A stretch of DNA of 39,944 nucleotides from Yoonia sp. GTDB lineage: Bacteria; Pseudomonadota; Alphaproteobacteria; Rhodobacterales; Rhodobacteraceae. The stretch is from positions 45,463 through 85,406 of the forward strand of contig NZ_JANQTS010000095.1 in NCBI RefSeq assembly GCF_030731595.1, read 5' to 3'. Numbering within the stretch: the first letter of the stretch is position 1; each line of letters begins with the position of its first letter. Under the pieces are notes generated by a model. The model was not told where the DNA came from. It saw only the letters and a program-made list of their open reading frames with translations, and did not search any database. Shown here piece after piece: positions 24,849-33,222 of this stretch. The translations under genes were made by a program, and so were the position numbers.

Positions 24849-26411
24849 ATGAAACCGATCCGCCTGATGGCTGGTTTTTTTACAGTCGGTATCTGGACAC
24901 TTCTTAGCAGGGTCATGGGGTTCGTGCGCGACATCATGATCGCGGCCTACCTTGGAACAGGACCCGTCGCCGAGGCGTTTCTGGTCGCCTTTTCCCTGCC
25001 CAACCTTTTCCGCCGGTTCTTTGCCGAAGGTGCCTTCAACATGGCCTTCGTGCCGATGTTTTCCAAAAAGCTGGAAGCGGACGATAATCCGCATCGTTTC
25101 GCGCAAGATGCTTTTGTTGGCTTGGGCAGCATCCTGACGGTTTTTACGGTGATCGGCGTCATCTTCATGCCTGCACTTGTGACCCTGATGGCCAGCGGGT
25201 TTTTGGGGTCTGAAAGATTCGATCTGGCGGTTTATTATGGCCGGATCGCATTCCCCTATATCCTGTTCATTTCCTTGTCGGCGCTTCTCTCCGGCGTGCT
25301 GAACGCAACAGGACGTTTCACGGCAGCAGCAGGTGCGCCTGTGCTTTTGAACCTCATCTTCATCGCGGCACTCCTGATCGCCGCACGCTGGTATGATTTT
25401 TCTGGTACCGGAGGCCAAGTATACCTCGGCCAAGCGCTCGCTTATGCGGTCCCGGTCGCGGGGATCGCGCAGTTGGCGGTTGTCTGGTTCGCAGCCAAAC
25501 GGGCTGGCTTTGCCTTGCGCATAGGTCGCCCCCGGATGACGCCTGAACTCAAGCGCCTTGCCATGATCGCAGCCCCCGCAGCACTTGCGGGAGGAGTCGT
25601 GCAGATCAACCTTCTGGTTGGGCGTCAGGTGGCGAGTTTCTTTGACGGGGCCGTCGCTTGGCTCAATTACGCGGACAGGCTTTACCAACTGCCACTGGGC
25701 GTTGTCGGAATCGCTATTGGCGTGGTCTTGCTGCCTGATTTGTCGCGGCGTCTGCGGGCCGGTGACGAAGCTGGTGGCCGCGACGCATTCAACCGCGCAT
25801 CGGAAATCTCGCTTGCACTGACCATCCCGGCGGCTGTCGCCTTGATGGTCATCCCGTTACCCTTGGTCAGCGTGCTGTTCGAACGGGGCGCGTTCACAAG
25901 CGATGACACGGCAGCCACCGCCTTGGCTGTCGCCATCTACGGACTTGGCCTGCCTGCATTCGTCCTGCAAAAAACCCTGCAACCGCTTTTCTTTGCGCGT
26001 GAAGATACCAAACGCCCCTTCTACTATGCGCTTGCCGCGATGGCGCTGAATGCGGGGCTTGCCATAGGATTGTCGCCTGTGATCGGCTTCTCTGCGGCGG
26101 CGATCGGGACAACCATCACAGGTTGGGCCATGGTACTGCTATTGTGGCGCGGGACAAAGACGATGGGCGATGCCGCGAAATTTGATGCACGGTTCAAACG
26201 GCGGCTGGCGCGGATTGTCCTTGCGGCCCTTGGCATGGGGGCGATCCTCATGATCCTCTCTATCACCATGAAGCCGTTTTTCGCCGTCCCGACCCTGCGC
26301 TACGTTGCTCTCTTGGGCTTGGTTCTGGCTGGTATCATAAGCTATTTTGGTATCGGACAGTTGATCGGCGCATTCAAACTCTCAGAATTCCGCCGGAATA
26401 TGCGCCGCTAG
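24849..26411 (+). CDS. murJ: Lipid II flippase MurJ
   Basis: A 520-residue inner-membrane protein of the MOP superfamily with about 14 hydrophobic segments. Residues KPIRLMAGFFTVGIWTLLSR and GFVRDIMIAAYLGTGPVAEAF open it; FSLPNLFRRFFAEGAFNMAFVP is the family signature and LFERGAFTSDDT lies in the later loop. It flips lipid II to the periplasm for peptidoglycan synthesis. ATG 24849 is chosen over an earlier TTG because the family starts with the short M-x-x-I-R-L leader; GGGGTG lies upstream. Its stop overlaps the converging rhomboid-like gene's stop in CTAG (26408-26411). It is preceded by two hairpins that may set its expression. Confidence 0.96.
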   Translation: MKPIRLMAGFFTVGIWTLLSRVMGFVRDIMIAAYLGTGPVAEAFLVAFSLPNLFRRFFAEGAFNMAFVPMFSKKLEADDNPHRFAQDAFVGLGSILTVFTVIGVIFMPALVTLMASGFLGSERFDLAVYYGRIAFPYILFISLSALLSGVLNATGRFTAAAGAPVLLNLIFIAALLIAARWYDFSGTGGQVYLGQALAYAVPVAGIAQLAVVWFAAKRAGFALRIGRPRMTPELKRLAMIAAPAALAGGVVQINLLVGRQVASFFDGAVAWLNYADRLYQLPLGVVGIAIGVVLLPDLSRRLRAGDEAGGRDAFNRASEISLALTIPAAVALMVIPLPLVSVLFERGAFTSDDTAATALAVAIYGLGLPAFVLQKTLQPLFFAREDTKRPFYYALAAMALNAGLAIGLSPVIGFSAAAIGTTITGWAMVLLLWRGTKTMGDAAKFDARFKRRLARIVLAALGMGAILMILSITMKPFFAVPTLRYVALLGLVLAGIISYFGIGQLIGAFKLSEFRRNMRR

Positions 26412-27106
26412 GATCTTTGGCGCATCCGATGCAAAAGGGCTGCCCAGCCTCCCGGTGCCAGCACGATCGAAATCAAGAAACCCGCAAAGAACCCTGTCAG
26501 TTCTGCAATCCAGCTTGGCGGTGGTGGGGCGGCATAGATGAGTCCCGCGAAGATGCCAAAAATAAGCTGGATCAACAGCAAGAAGCCGATCAACTGAAAT
26601 GCACGGATCTGCTTTTCACCTGCTTTGCCCAACTGCAGCCAGAGCGCATAGGTATAGGCCCCGATCAGACCATAGACAGGGGTAAATCCCCCCAGCAGCG
26701 GATAGCGGCCATCAACCAGCAGACCGTAGACAATCGCCCCGATAATGCTTGTCGCCAGAAACAGGCCCAGCACCTTCAGGCCGCCATAGAACTCGGCCGT
26801 GAACTTGCCCAAAGCCAGCGTCAGTGCGGCACAAAACGCCACTTGGGTCAGCTGCACATTGATAAAGGGATAGGTCACAAAGCGCTTGAGCATGTCGAAA
26901 GAATAGTCGCCATTCACGATGACACGGTCCAGAACAGCTGCTGAAAAGCCGAACTCCTCTATCGCAGCAAACCGCCAGCCTACGCCGCGCGGTCCACCGA
27001 TCAGACCGGCGTTGGCCAGTTGAAACACAGCCTCGATCCCCAAAATCAAAAGCGTCAGCGCAATCACCACTGGCGGCAGGGCATTGATCGGGCTTTCGGG
27101 CTTCAT
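26408..27106 (-). CDS. Rhomboid-like membrane protein lacking the catalytic dyad
   Basis: A 232-residue multi-pass membrane protein, with six hydrophobic stretches between residues 10 and 215. The arrangement and motifs [27 protein letters not shown] and YGLIGAY follow the rhomboid core. In active rhomboids the fourth helix reads G-x-S-G before the FGLLGA segment; here residues 140-150 are [11 protein letters not shown], so the Ser is replaced. In the sixth helix the usual A-H-x-x-G reads [10 protein letters not shown] (201-210), so the His is replaced by Glu. It is therefore probably a pseudoprotease that binds membrane partners. The start (27106, or 27115 three codons up) is uncertain. It converges on murJ and is divergent from trpS. 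Confidence 0.75.
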   Translation of the reverse strand: MKPESPINALPPVVIALTLLILGIEAVFQLANAGLIGGPRGVGWRFAAIEEFGFSAAVLDRVIVNGDYSFDMLKRFVTYPFINVQLTQVAFCAALTLALGKFTAEFYGGLKVLGLFLATSIIGAIVYGLLVDGRYPLLGGFTPVYGLIGAYTYALWLQLGKAGEKQIRAFQLIGFLLLIQLIFGIFAGLIYAAPPPPSWIAELTGFFAGFLISIVLAPGGWAALLHRMRQRS

Positions 27107-27196
27107 GCGGATCATCCTGACGTGGTTGAAGTTGACGGGTCTGTCTGGCATGGGTATGCGACCCCAGCACCGAAATCCAGCCCGGACATTTGCATC

Positions 27197-28213
27197 ATGA
27201 CCCAGACCACATTCACTCCGCGCGTCTTTTCCGGAATCAAACCTTCCGGCGGTTTGACGCTGGGCAATTATCTGGGAGCGATCAAACGCTTTGTCGGCAT
27301 GCAAGGACAGATGGAAACGATCTATTGCGTGGTCGATATGCACGCGATCACCGTCTGGCAGGACCCCAAAGAGCTGGCAAATATGACCCGCGAAGTGGCG
27401 GCAGGCTATCTTGCGGCAGGTCTGGACCCCAGCCAGTCGATCCTGTTCAACCAAAGCCAAGTTTCTGCCCATGCCGAATTGGGCTGGATCTTTAACTGTG
27501 TGGCCCGTGTCGGCTGGATGAACCGCATGACCCAGTTCAAGGACAAAGCGGGCAGCAATGCGGAAAAGGTCTCGCTTGGGCTCTATGCCTATCCTGCGCT
27601 GATGGCGGCTGACATTCTGCTCTACCACGCCACCCACGTTCCTGTGGGCGAGGACCAGAAACAGCACGTCGAATTGACCCGCGACATTGCATCCAAATTC
27701 AACCACGACTTCAAGACAGAGTTCTTTCCATTGACCACCCCTGTCATCGAAGGCCCTGCCATGCGCATCATGAACCTGCGCGACGGGACCAAGAAGATGT
27801 CGAAATCCGGCGAAAGCGATATGGAACGCATCAATATGACCGATGACGCCGATACGATCGCCAAGAAGTTCAAGAAGGCGAAAACCGATCCCGCGCCGCT
27901 GCCCGAAACCGTCGAAGGTCTGTCGGATCGTCCAGAGGCCCGCAATCTTGTGGAAATCTATGCGGCCCTGAACGACATGACCGCCGAAGCCGTGATCGCG
28001 GAATACCCCGGGGCGGGCTGGGGCACGTTCAAACCCGCTCTAGCCGATCTGGCAGTGGCGAAACTCGCGCCGATTTCCGAAGAAATGGCCCGCTTCATGG
28101 CAGACCCCGCCGAGATTGACCGGATTTTGGGTGCAGGTGCTGTCAAAGCCCGCGCGATTGCAGAACCGATCCTGCGCCAGACCTATGACATCGTGGGGCT
28201 GCTGCGATCCTGA
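27197..28213 (+). CDS. trpS: Tryptophanyl-tRNA synthetase
   Basis: A 338-residue class I aminoacyl-tRNA synthetase, charging tRNA-Trp with tryptophan using ATP. The HIGH-type motif is TLGN in [13 protein letters not shown] (15-27), where the usual His is Thr as in several TrpRS, and KMSKS occupies 200-204. The tryptophan-pocket stretch [15 protein letters not shown] is typical. Size agrees with bacterial TrpRS. The start ATG 27197 is the first that fits the family's short leader. It runs divergently from the rhomboid-like gene with 90 bases between. Confidence 0.97.
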   Translation: MTQTTFTPRVFSGIKPSGGLTLGNYLGAIKRFVGMQGQMETIYCVVDMHAITVWQDPKELANMTREVAAGYLAAGLDPSQSILFNQSQVSAHAELGWIFNCVARVGWMNRMTQFKDKAGSNAEKVSLGLYAYPALMAADILLYHATHVPVGEDQKQHVELTRDIASKFNHDFKTEFFPLTTPVIEGPAMRIMNLRDGTKKMSKSGESDMERINMTDDADTIAKKFKKAKTDPAPLPETVEGLSDRPEARNLVEIYAALNDMTAEAVIAEYPGAGWGTFKPALADLAVAKLAPISEEMARFMADPAEIDRILGAGAVKARAIAEPILRQTYDIVGLLRS

Positions 28214-28300
28214 GATTGCGCACAGTGGCTCTGCAAAAATAGCAGTTTTGTGCGTTGGTGCGGTCGTCTAGGGTTGGGCGCATCAATCATAAGGACTTGT

Positions 28301-28798
28301 ATGATGTCAGCCTCGAACTTTGCCCGCGTGGGCCATGTGCATCTGCGGGTGTCTGACCTTGATCGGTCAGTGGCCTTCTATTCCGATATCCTGGGTTTCA
28401 GATTGACCCAACGCTACGGGACTGGAGCGGCGTTTCTGGCCGCTGGTGACTATCATCACCATATCGGGCTGAACACATGGGAGAGCCTTGGCGCAACGCC
28501 ACCGCCCGCGGGGCACACGGGACTTTATCATTCCGCGTTTCTTTATCCGGACCGCAAAGCCTTGGCCGAGGTGCTTGTCCGCATCGCGCATGCGGGCATC
28601 CCGCTGGATGGGGCTGCGGACCATGGCGTTAGCGAAGCAGTCTATCTGCGGGACCCTGACGAAAACGGGGTCGAGCTTTACGTGGACAAACCCCAAACAG
28701 TTTGGCCCCGCAATGCGGATGGCACGCTCCAGATGGTCAATGCACGGCTGGATATTGCAGCGATCATGGCGCTGGCTGACAGACCGTCACAAAACTGA
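28301..28798 (+). CDS. VOC family (glyoxalase/extradiol dioxygenase-like) protein
   Basis: A 165-residue protein with the beta-alpha-beta-beta-beta fold of the vicinal oxygen chelate superfamily. Metal-binding candidates are His12 (ARVGHVHLRVSDLDRSV), a His in the YHHHIGLNTW strand, and Glu in DENGVELYVD. The first module is followed by GHTGLYHSAFLYPDRKAL and VYLRDPDENG, as in CatE-like ring-cleavage dioxygenases, although glyoxalase I or a resistance protein is possible. AAGGA lies 5 bases before the ATG at 28301; a second ATG three bases on is equally acceptable. The upstream space holds a small inverted repeat that may be a control site. Confidence 0.82.
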   Translation: MMSASNFARVGHVHLRVSDLDRSVAFYSDILGFRLTQRYGTGAAFLAAGDYHHHIGLNTWESLGATPPPAGHTGLYHSAFLYPDRKALAEVLVRIAHAGIPLDGAADHGVSEAVYLRDPDENGVELYVDKPQTVWPRNADGTLQMVNARLDIAAIMALADRPSQN

Positions 28799-28892
28799 AT
28801 CTTGCACCTGAGACCCTGTCAAAGCGCGGTATAGATTCGCTCTGCCAGCCACACCCGGGTGCCGTTCCGCCCCGAGACACTTGGGTCAATCT

Positions 28893-28922
28893 GGCGTCCA
28901 ATGTTCCCCGGCATTGGACGCC
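28893..28922. terminator. Strong hairpin between the VOC and aminotransferase genes
   Basis: Arms GGCGTCCAATG and CATTGGACGCC pair without mismatch around TTCCCCGG. It lies 95 bases past the VOC stop and 60 before the aminotransferase start, in a 183-base gene-free space. No T-run follows on the plus strand. It could be a terminator working with Rho, a message-end protector, or part of a small RNA. The rest of the gap shows nothing clear apart from the GGAG ribosome site before 28982. Confidence 0.6.
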
Positions 28923-28981
28923 ACACTCCTTTACCTCGCTATTTGCCGCGCCTAATGTTTGCCTGAAAAGGAGCAACGATC

Positions 28982-29845
28982 ATGGCCACCGGCAAGAATA
29001 TCCGCACGTATTTCGAAGGCAGATGGCATGAAGGCGATGTGCCAATCATGCGCGCCGCTGACCACGGGTCTTGGCTGGGAACAACGGTCTTTGACGGCGC
29101 GCGCTTTGTGAACGGGCTGATGCCGGATCTGGACTTGCATTGTGCGCGGGTAAATAGATCCGCAGAGGCCCTGATGATCACGCCGACCGTCAGCACAGAA
29201 GACATGATCGCAATCACCAAAGAAGGGCTCGCAGCCTATGCCGAAGGGGCGGCGGTCTATATCCGGCCGATGTATTGGGCGATCAACGGCGATGTGACCG
29301 CGATCGTGCCAAGCCCCGAAGGCACGGGATTCGCAATCTGTCTTGAGGAAATCCCCTTTGCCGCGCCGACCGCGTCCACAACACTGGGACTAACCCGCTT
29401 TCGACGACCTGTAATGGAAAGTGCTGTGGTCAACGCCAAAGCGGGCTGCCTTTATCCCAACAACGCGCGGATGCTGGCAGAGGTCCGTACGCGGGGCTTT
29501 GGTAATGCACTGGTTGCTGACGCAATGGGAAATGTTGCGGAAACAGCAACTGCGAACGTCTTTATGGTCAAAGACGGCGAAGTTTTCACTCCCATCGCCA
29601 ATGGTACTTTTTTGGCCGGGATTACGCGGGCACGACATATGTCCAACCTGCGGGCCGAAGGGGTTACCGTTCATGAAACAGTCCTGACCTTCGACGATTT
29701 CCGGGGCGCTGACGAAGTGTTCCTGTCCGGCAATATGTCCAAGGTCACGCCTGTCACTGCCTTTGAGGATCAGCAATATCAGGTCGGGCCCGTCACGCGC
29801 AAAGTGCGGGAACTGTATTGGGACTGGGCCGCAAGCACTGCTTGA
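28982..29845 (+). CDS. ilvE: Class IV aminotransferase (branched-chain amino acid aminotransferase)
   Basis: A 287-residue PLP enzyme of fold type IV. The PLP lysine is Lys153 in VVNAKAGCLYPNNARM, and Glu187 in NVAETATANVFMV matches the PLP-pyridine contact of the family. The start region IRTYFEGRWHEGDVP, then DHGSWLGTTVFDGAR, is typical of IlvE-like proteins. Expected reaction: transfer of the amino group between glutamate and branched-chain 2-oxo acids, the last step in Leu, Ile and Val synthesis; the family also holds D-amino acid and aminodeoxychorismate lyases, so specificity is inferred. AGGAG precedes the ATG. It is followed by a universal stress protein gene after 81 bases. Confidence 0.83.
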   Translation: MATGKNIRTYFEGRWHEGDVPIMRAADHGSWLGTTVFDGARFVNGLMPDLDLHCARVNRSAEALMITPTVSTEDMIAITKEGLAAYAEGAAVYIRPMYWAINGDVTAIVPSPEGTGFAICLEEIPFAAPTASTTLGLTRFRRPVMESAVVNAKAGCLYPNNARMLAEVRTRGFGNALVADAMGNVAETATANVFMVKDGEVFTPIANGTFLAGITRARHMSNLRAEGVTVHETVLTFDDFRGADEVFLSGNMSKVTPVTAFEDQQYQVGPVTRKVRELYWDWAASTA

Positions 29846-29926
29846 GCCCAGACACAACGCGCGCATCAATCGGACGTTGCCACCGGCTGACTGTTGCTCC
29901 ACAATCCGACCAAGAGGGAGTCCATC

Positions 29927-30382
29927 ATGCGTAAGTTCTTGGTCGTGCTAGATGACAGCCGCGAGTGCCTGAATGCGATGCGGTTCGCCGCGATGCGCGC
30001 AACAAGATCTGGGGGCGGCGTTGCAATCTTGTCGATTATACCCCCCGATGAATTCAATCACTGGATTGGCGTTGGTGAAATCATGCGTGCCGAAGCACGC
30101 GAACGGATCGAAGTGCATTTTGAAGTTTTCGCGAAATGGATGCGTGACAAACAAAACATCAATCCCGAGCTGATCATCCGCGAAGGTGAGCCTTTGGCCG
30201 AGATCATGGCGCAAATCAACGAAGACCCCGAAATCGGTATTCTGGTGCTGGGCGCTGGTACCGACAACAAAGGGCCCGGCCCGCTGGTCACCCATCTCAG
30301 CCGCCAATCGGGCAGTTTGCCAATCCCGATCACCATCGTGCCGGGGGATCTGTCCAAGGAACGGCTTGAAGCGATCACCTGA
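29927..30382 (+). CDS. Universal stress protein (UspA family)
   Basis: A 151-residue single-domain Usp protein with the Rossmann-like start KFLVVLDDSRECLNAMRFA, the middle ELIIREGEPLAEIMAQ, and the last strand GILVLGAGTDNKGPGPL. The usual ATP loop G-x2-G-x9-G-S/T appears here as a variant with extra glycine and proline, so ATP binding is uncertain. It would act in the cytosol under stress or energy limitation. ATG 29927 follows GAGGGAG at 29914-29920; the frame upstream has no comparable site. It is in the same direction as the aminotransferase and nfu. Confidence 0.8.
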   Translation: MRKFLVVLDDSRECLNAMRFAAMRATRSGGGVAILSIIPPDEFNHWIGVGEIMRAEARERIEVHFEVFAKWMRDKQNINPELIIREGEPLAEIMAQINEDPEIGILVLGAGTDNKGPGPLVTHLSRQSGSLPIPITIVPGDLSKERLEAIT

Positions 30383-30409
30383 TCCCGTATTTTAGAATCG
30401 TTCCAAACC

Positions 30410-30440
30410 TTGACAGAGGGGCATGCCGCGCTCATATCTA
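30410..30440 (+). promoter_or_regulatory. Candidate sigma-70-type promoter for nfu
   Basis: TTGACA at 30410-30415 is a perfect -35 element, followed after 17 bases by CATATC (30433-30438), a plausible -10 variant that overlaps TATCTA two bases further on. It lies 25-55 bases before the nfu start in an 83-base gap. The -10 match is weak. Confidence 0.4.
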
Positions 30441-30465
30441 AAGCCTGACAAAAAAGGTTGGCCCC

Positions 30466-31029
30466 ATGTTCATCCAGACTGAATCGACACCAAACCCCGC
30501 AACGCTCAAGTTTCTGCCCGGCCAGAACGTGCTCGAGGTCGGCACCGCCGATTTCCCAAGCGTCGAGGCCGCGGAAAACTCCCCCCTCGCGAAACGCATT
30601 TTCGCGACGGGCGGCGTGTCTGGCGTTTTCTTCGGTATTGATTTCGTGACCGTGACAAAAGCGGACGATGTCGAATGGGACCATATCAAGCCAGGTATCC
30701 TTGGCGCGATCATGGAGCATTACCAGTCCGGTCAATCCGTCATGGCGGACGACCATAAGCCTGCCAGCGGCCATGCCGAACACACCGGCGAAGACGGCGA
30801 GATCGTCAACCAGATCAAGGAATTGCTGGATACCCGCGTGCGTCCTGCTGTGGCCCAAGATGGCGGCGACATCACATTCCACGGGTTCGAGCGCGGCGTC
30901 GTTTACCTGCATATGCAGGGTGCTTGCGCAGGCTGCCCGTCATCCACGTTGACGCTCAAAATGGGTATAGAAAACCTGCTGCGCCACTACATCCCCGAGG
31001 TGGTCGAGGTCCGGCCTGTTGCAGCCTAA
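30466..31029 (+). CDS. NifU family Fe-S cluster scaffold/carrier protein (Nfu)
   Basis: A 187-residue protein with an N-terminal Nfu domain (MFIQTESTPNPATLKFLPG) and, from about residue 110, a NifU C-terminal domain. The latter carries AGCP in GACAGCPSSTLTLKMG with Cys154 and Cys157, which hold a [4Fe-4S] cluster between two subunits for delivery to target enzymes. An acidic/histidine-rich linker (MADDHKPASGHAEHTGED) joins the two. The order is the same as in mitochondrial and alphaproteobacterial Nfu. It overlaps the tsaB start and lies 83 bases after the stress protein gene. NfuA is used in E. coli for the version with a degenerate A-type domain, so no symbol is given. Confidence 0.93.
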   Translation: MFIQTESTPNPATLKFLPGQNVLEVGTADFPSVEAAENSPLAKRIFATGGVSGVFFGIDFVTVTKADDVEWDHIKPGILGAIMEHYQSGQSVMADDHKPASGHAEHTGEDGEIVNQIKELLDTRVRPAVAQDGGDITFHGFERGVVYLHMQGACAGCPSSTLTLKMGIENLLRHYIPEVVEVRPVAA

Positions 31030-31597
31030 CCCCATTATTCTTGCATTTGACACATCGGCGGCGCATTGCGCCGCCGCTTTGCTATTGGGCGACAGGATTG
31101 TGACCCGCGTCGATGAAATGGCCAAAGGTCAAGCGGAACACCTGATGCCGATGCTTGAGGAAATGTTGGATGCCGCGGGGCTGTCTTGGGCCGACCTTGA
31201 TGGCATTGGGGTCGGCGTCGGCCCAGGCAACTTTACCGGTATCCGGATTTCGCTTGCTGCCGCGCGCGGCCTGTCTTTGGGCTTGGGCAAACCCGCGATT
31301 GGCGTGAACGGATTCGAGGCCCGTGCCTATGAAGAAGCTCTACCCTATATCGCGACCATCCCCGCCCCGCGCGGGCAATCCTATGCGCAAAGCTTTCCAG
31401 AAACGGGTAACCCTTCAGAACCGGAACTTCGCGCGAGAGAGGCCGGCCCACAAAAGCCGCCGCATATGCTGATCGCCGCGACCGCAAGAATAGCGGCCAG
31501 CCGTCTGGCTACAAACCATGCGCGCCCCGCTCCGCTTTATATCCGCAGTGCCGACGCCGCCCCGCCGCGCGATCCAGCACCCGTTTTACTGCCATGA
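31019..31597 (+). CDS. tsaB: tRNA threonylcarbamoyladenosine biosynthesis protein TsaB
   Basis: A 192-residue protein of the ASKHA fold that joins TsaD and TsaE in making the t6A modification at position 37 of tRNAs reading ANN codons. It begins IILAFDTSAAHCAAALL and carries GVGPGNFTGIRISLAAARG, the YeaZ signature. The start is TTG at 31019, inside the last codons of nfu (overlap 11 bases), since no ATG or GTG precedes the conserved IILAFDTS; GAGG lies about 9 bases upstream of it. The C-terminal end is short (E. coli 231 residues) and proline-rich. The stop overlaps rimI by 4 bases. Confidence 0.9.
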   Translation: MQPNPIILAFDTSAAHCAAALLLGDRIVTRVDEMAKGQAEHLMPMLEEMLDAAGLSWADLDGIGVGVGPGNFTGIRISLAAARGLSLGLGKPAIGVNGFEARAYEEALPYIATIPAPRGQSYAQSFPETGNPSEPELRAREAGPQKPPHMLIAATARIAASRLATNHARPAPLYIRSADAAPPRDPAPVLLP

Positions 31598-32013
31598 CAC
31601 CCGAAGACATGGCCGCGCTTCATGCCAAGGCGTTCAGCGCAACGCGCGCTTGGTCGGTGCAAGAATTTGCGGACTTGCTTGGCCATTCGGGCACCTTGTG
31701 GCGGGGAAATTGCGACAGTTTCATTCTGATGCGCATTGTGGCTGACGAGGCCGAAGTGCTGACCATCGCGACCGATCCTGCAAAACGGCGGCAAGGGCTG
31801 GCGCGTGCCGCCCTAAAGGATGCCGAGAATGCCGCGGCCTTGGCAGGAGCCCGCGAAATCTTTCTGGAAGTGGCCGAGGATAATCTGCCTGCCCAGACGC
31901 TCTACAAGGCGGAAAACTACCACCAAGTGGGCCGCCGCCCCGGTTATTACCTGCCCAAAAACGCGGCACCTGTGGCAGCCCTCGTGCTGCGCAAAGACCT
32001 CAAGACCAACTAA
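31594..32013 (+). CDS. rimI: Ribosomal-protein-alanine N-acetyltransferase RimI
   Basis: A 139-residue GNAT enzyme with the acetyl-CoA loop region RRQGLARAALKDAE (R-x-x-G-x-A type) and the closing motif AQTLYKAENYHQVGRRPGYY. RimI acetylates the N-terminal alanine of ribosomal protein S18. Pairing with tsaB by a 4-base ATGA overlap at 31594-31597 is the common arrangement and supports the assignment. After its stop come 190 bases without a gene before the nucleoside-transporter operon; that space probably holds the operon promoter, though no confident -35/-10 pair was seen. Confidence 0.9.
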   Translation: MTPEDMAALHAKAFSATRAWSVQEFADLLGHSGTLWRGNCDSFILMRIVADEAEVLTIATDPAKRRQGLARAALKDAENAAALAGAREIFLEVAEDNLPAQTLYKAENYHQVGRRPGYYLPKNAAPVAALVLRKDLKTN

Positions 32014-32203
32014 CCCTACGTCAACCCGTGGATAAGTCGCGATTCAATCGCTGACTCTGCACAGAACGTCCAAAAAGCTGTTGATCTTCCCACCAAGGCA
32101 AGGCCTTATCTGGTGATGACCCGACATACGATCGGCTCGACCATTTAACAGAGGTACGCGCAACGACGCGCATAAACCTCGCGAAACGACCTGGGAGACA
32201 AAA

Positions 32204-33199
32204 ATGACCCTTACGCAAAAATTTCTTGGCGCAACCGCAGCGCTGGCCCTGACAGCTGGTGCAGCTGCAGCAGACCCTGCGATCCTTTTCGATCTTGGCG
32301 GCAAGTTCGACAAATCCTTCAATGAAAGCGCCTACAACGGCGCAGAGCGTTGGGCACAAGAGACCGGTGGCACTTACGCCGAAGTCGAAATCCAGTCCGA
32401 TGCACAACGCGAGCAGGCGATCCGTCGCTTCGCCGAATCCGGTGCAAACCCGATCGTGATGGCAGGCTTCTCATGGGCCACTCCACTGGCTGAGGTGGCT
32501 GCTGATTACCCTGATACCAAGTTCACAATCATCGACATGGTTGTTGACGCGCCAAACGTCCGCTCTGTTGTGTTCAACGAGCATGAAGGGTCCTACCTTG
32601 TCGGCATGATGGCTGCGATGGCCTCCGAGACAGGCACAGTGTCCTTTGTCGGCGGCATGGACATCCCGCTGATCCGCAAATTCGCATGTGGCTATGCACA
32701 GGGCGTTAAAGCCGTGAACGCGGATGCGACAGTCATCGCCAACATGACAGGCACAACACCTGCCGCTTGGAACGACCCGGTAAAGGGCTCCGAGCTGACA
32801 TTGGCACAGATCAGCCAAGGCTCTGACGTTGTATTTGCCGCAGCTGGCGGCACTGGCGTTGGTGTTCTGCAAACCGCAGCAGACGAAGACATCCTGTCGA
32901 TCGGCGTGGACGCCAACCAGAACTACCTGCACCCGGGCGAAGTTCTGACATCCATGCTCAAGCGCGTTGATAACGCGGTTTACGAAGCGTTCAGCCAAGG
33001 GACCGACCTTGAGACCGGCTTTAACGTCATGGGCATCGCCAACGAAGGCGTCGGCTATGCGCTGGACGAATTCAACGCAGATCTGGTGTCAGCTGACATG
33101 CAGGCGGCTGTTGATGCCGCTGCTGCCTCCATCGCTTCCGGTGAACTGATGGTCCACGACTACACATCCGACGAAAGCTGCCCAGCGCTCGACTTCTAA
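32204..33199 (+). CDS. BMP-family nucleoside/purine ABC transporter substrate-binding protein
   Basis: A 331-residue periplasmic protein with a Sec signal peptide (cut near AAAADP, about residue 23). The mature part carries ILFDLGGKFDKSFNESAYNGAERW, the basic-membrane-protein family opener, then VMAGFSWATPL, SVVFNEHEGSYLVGMMAA, FVGGMDIPLIRKFACGYAQG, and DVVFAAAGGTGVGVLQTA. This family (PnrA, BmpA, YufN) binds purine nucleosides. GGGAG precedes the ATG. A terminator-like hairpin follows it, which should leave this gene with more message than the genes after it. The ending SDESCPALDF has a single Cys of unknown use. Confidence 0.92.
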   Translation: MTLTQKFLGATAALALTAGAAAADPAILFDLGGKFDKSFNESAYNGAERWAQETGGTYAEVEIQSDAQREQAIRRFAESGANPIVMAGFSWATPLAEVAADYPDTKFTIIDMVVDAPNVRSVVFNEHEGSYLVGMMAAMASETGTVSFVGGMDIPLIRKFACGYAQGVKAVNADATVIANMTGTTPAAWNDPVKGSELTLAQISQGSDVVFAAAGGTGVGVLQTAADEDILSIGVDANQNYLHPGEVLTSMLKRVDNAVYEAFSQGTDLETGFNVMGIANEGVGYALDEFNADLVSADMQAAVDAAAASIASGELMVHDYTSDESCPALDF

Positions 33200-33222
33200 G
33201 TTGATGCATAGGCCATAACAAC

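Noticed and set aside
27107-27706. N-terminal extension of the rhomboid-like gene reaching into trpS
   Set aside because: It would run antisense through trpS and adds no rhomboid-like sequence; the start near 27106 leaves a normal leader.
32027-32035. Near-match DnaA box (CGTGGATAA) after rimI
   Set aside because: One mismatch and no second box nearby; chance is likely.
32081-32111. TTGATC and TTATCT as a promoter for the nucleoside operon
   Set aside because: Spacing of 19 bases and poor -10 match make it no better than background.
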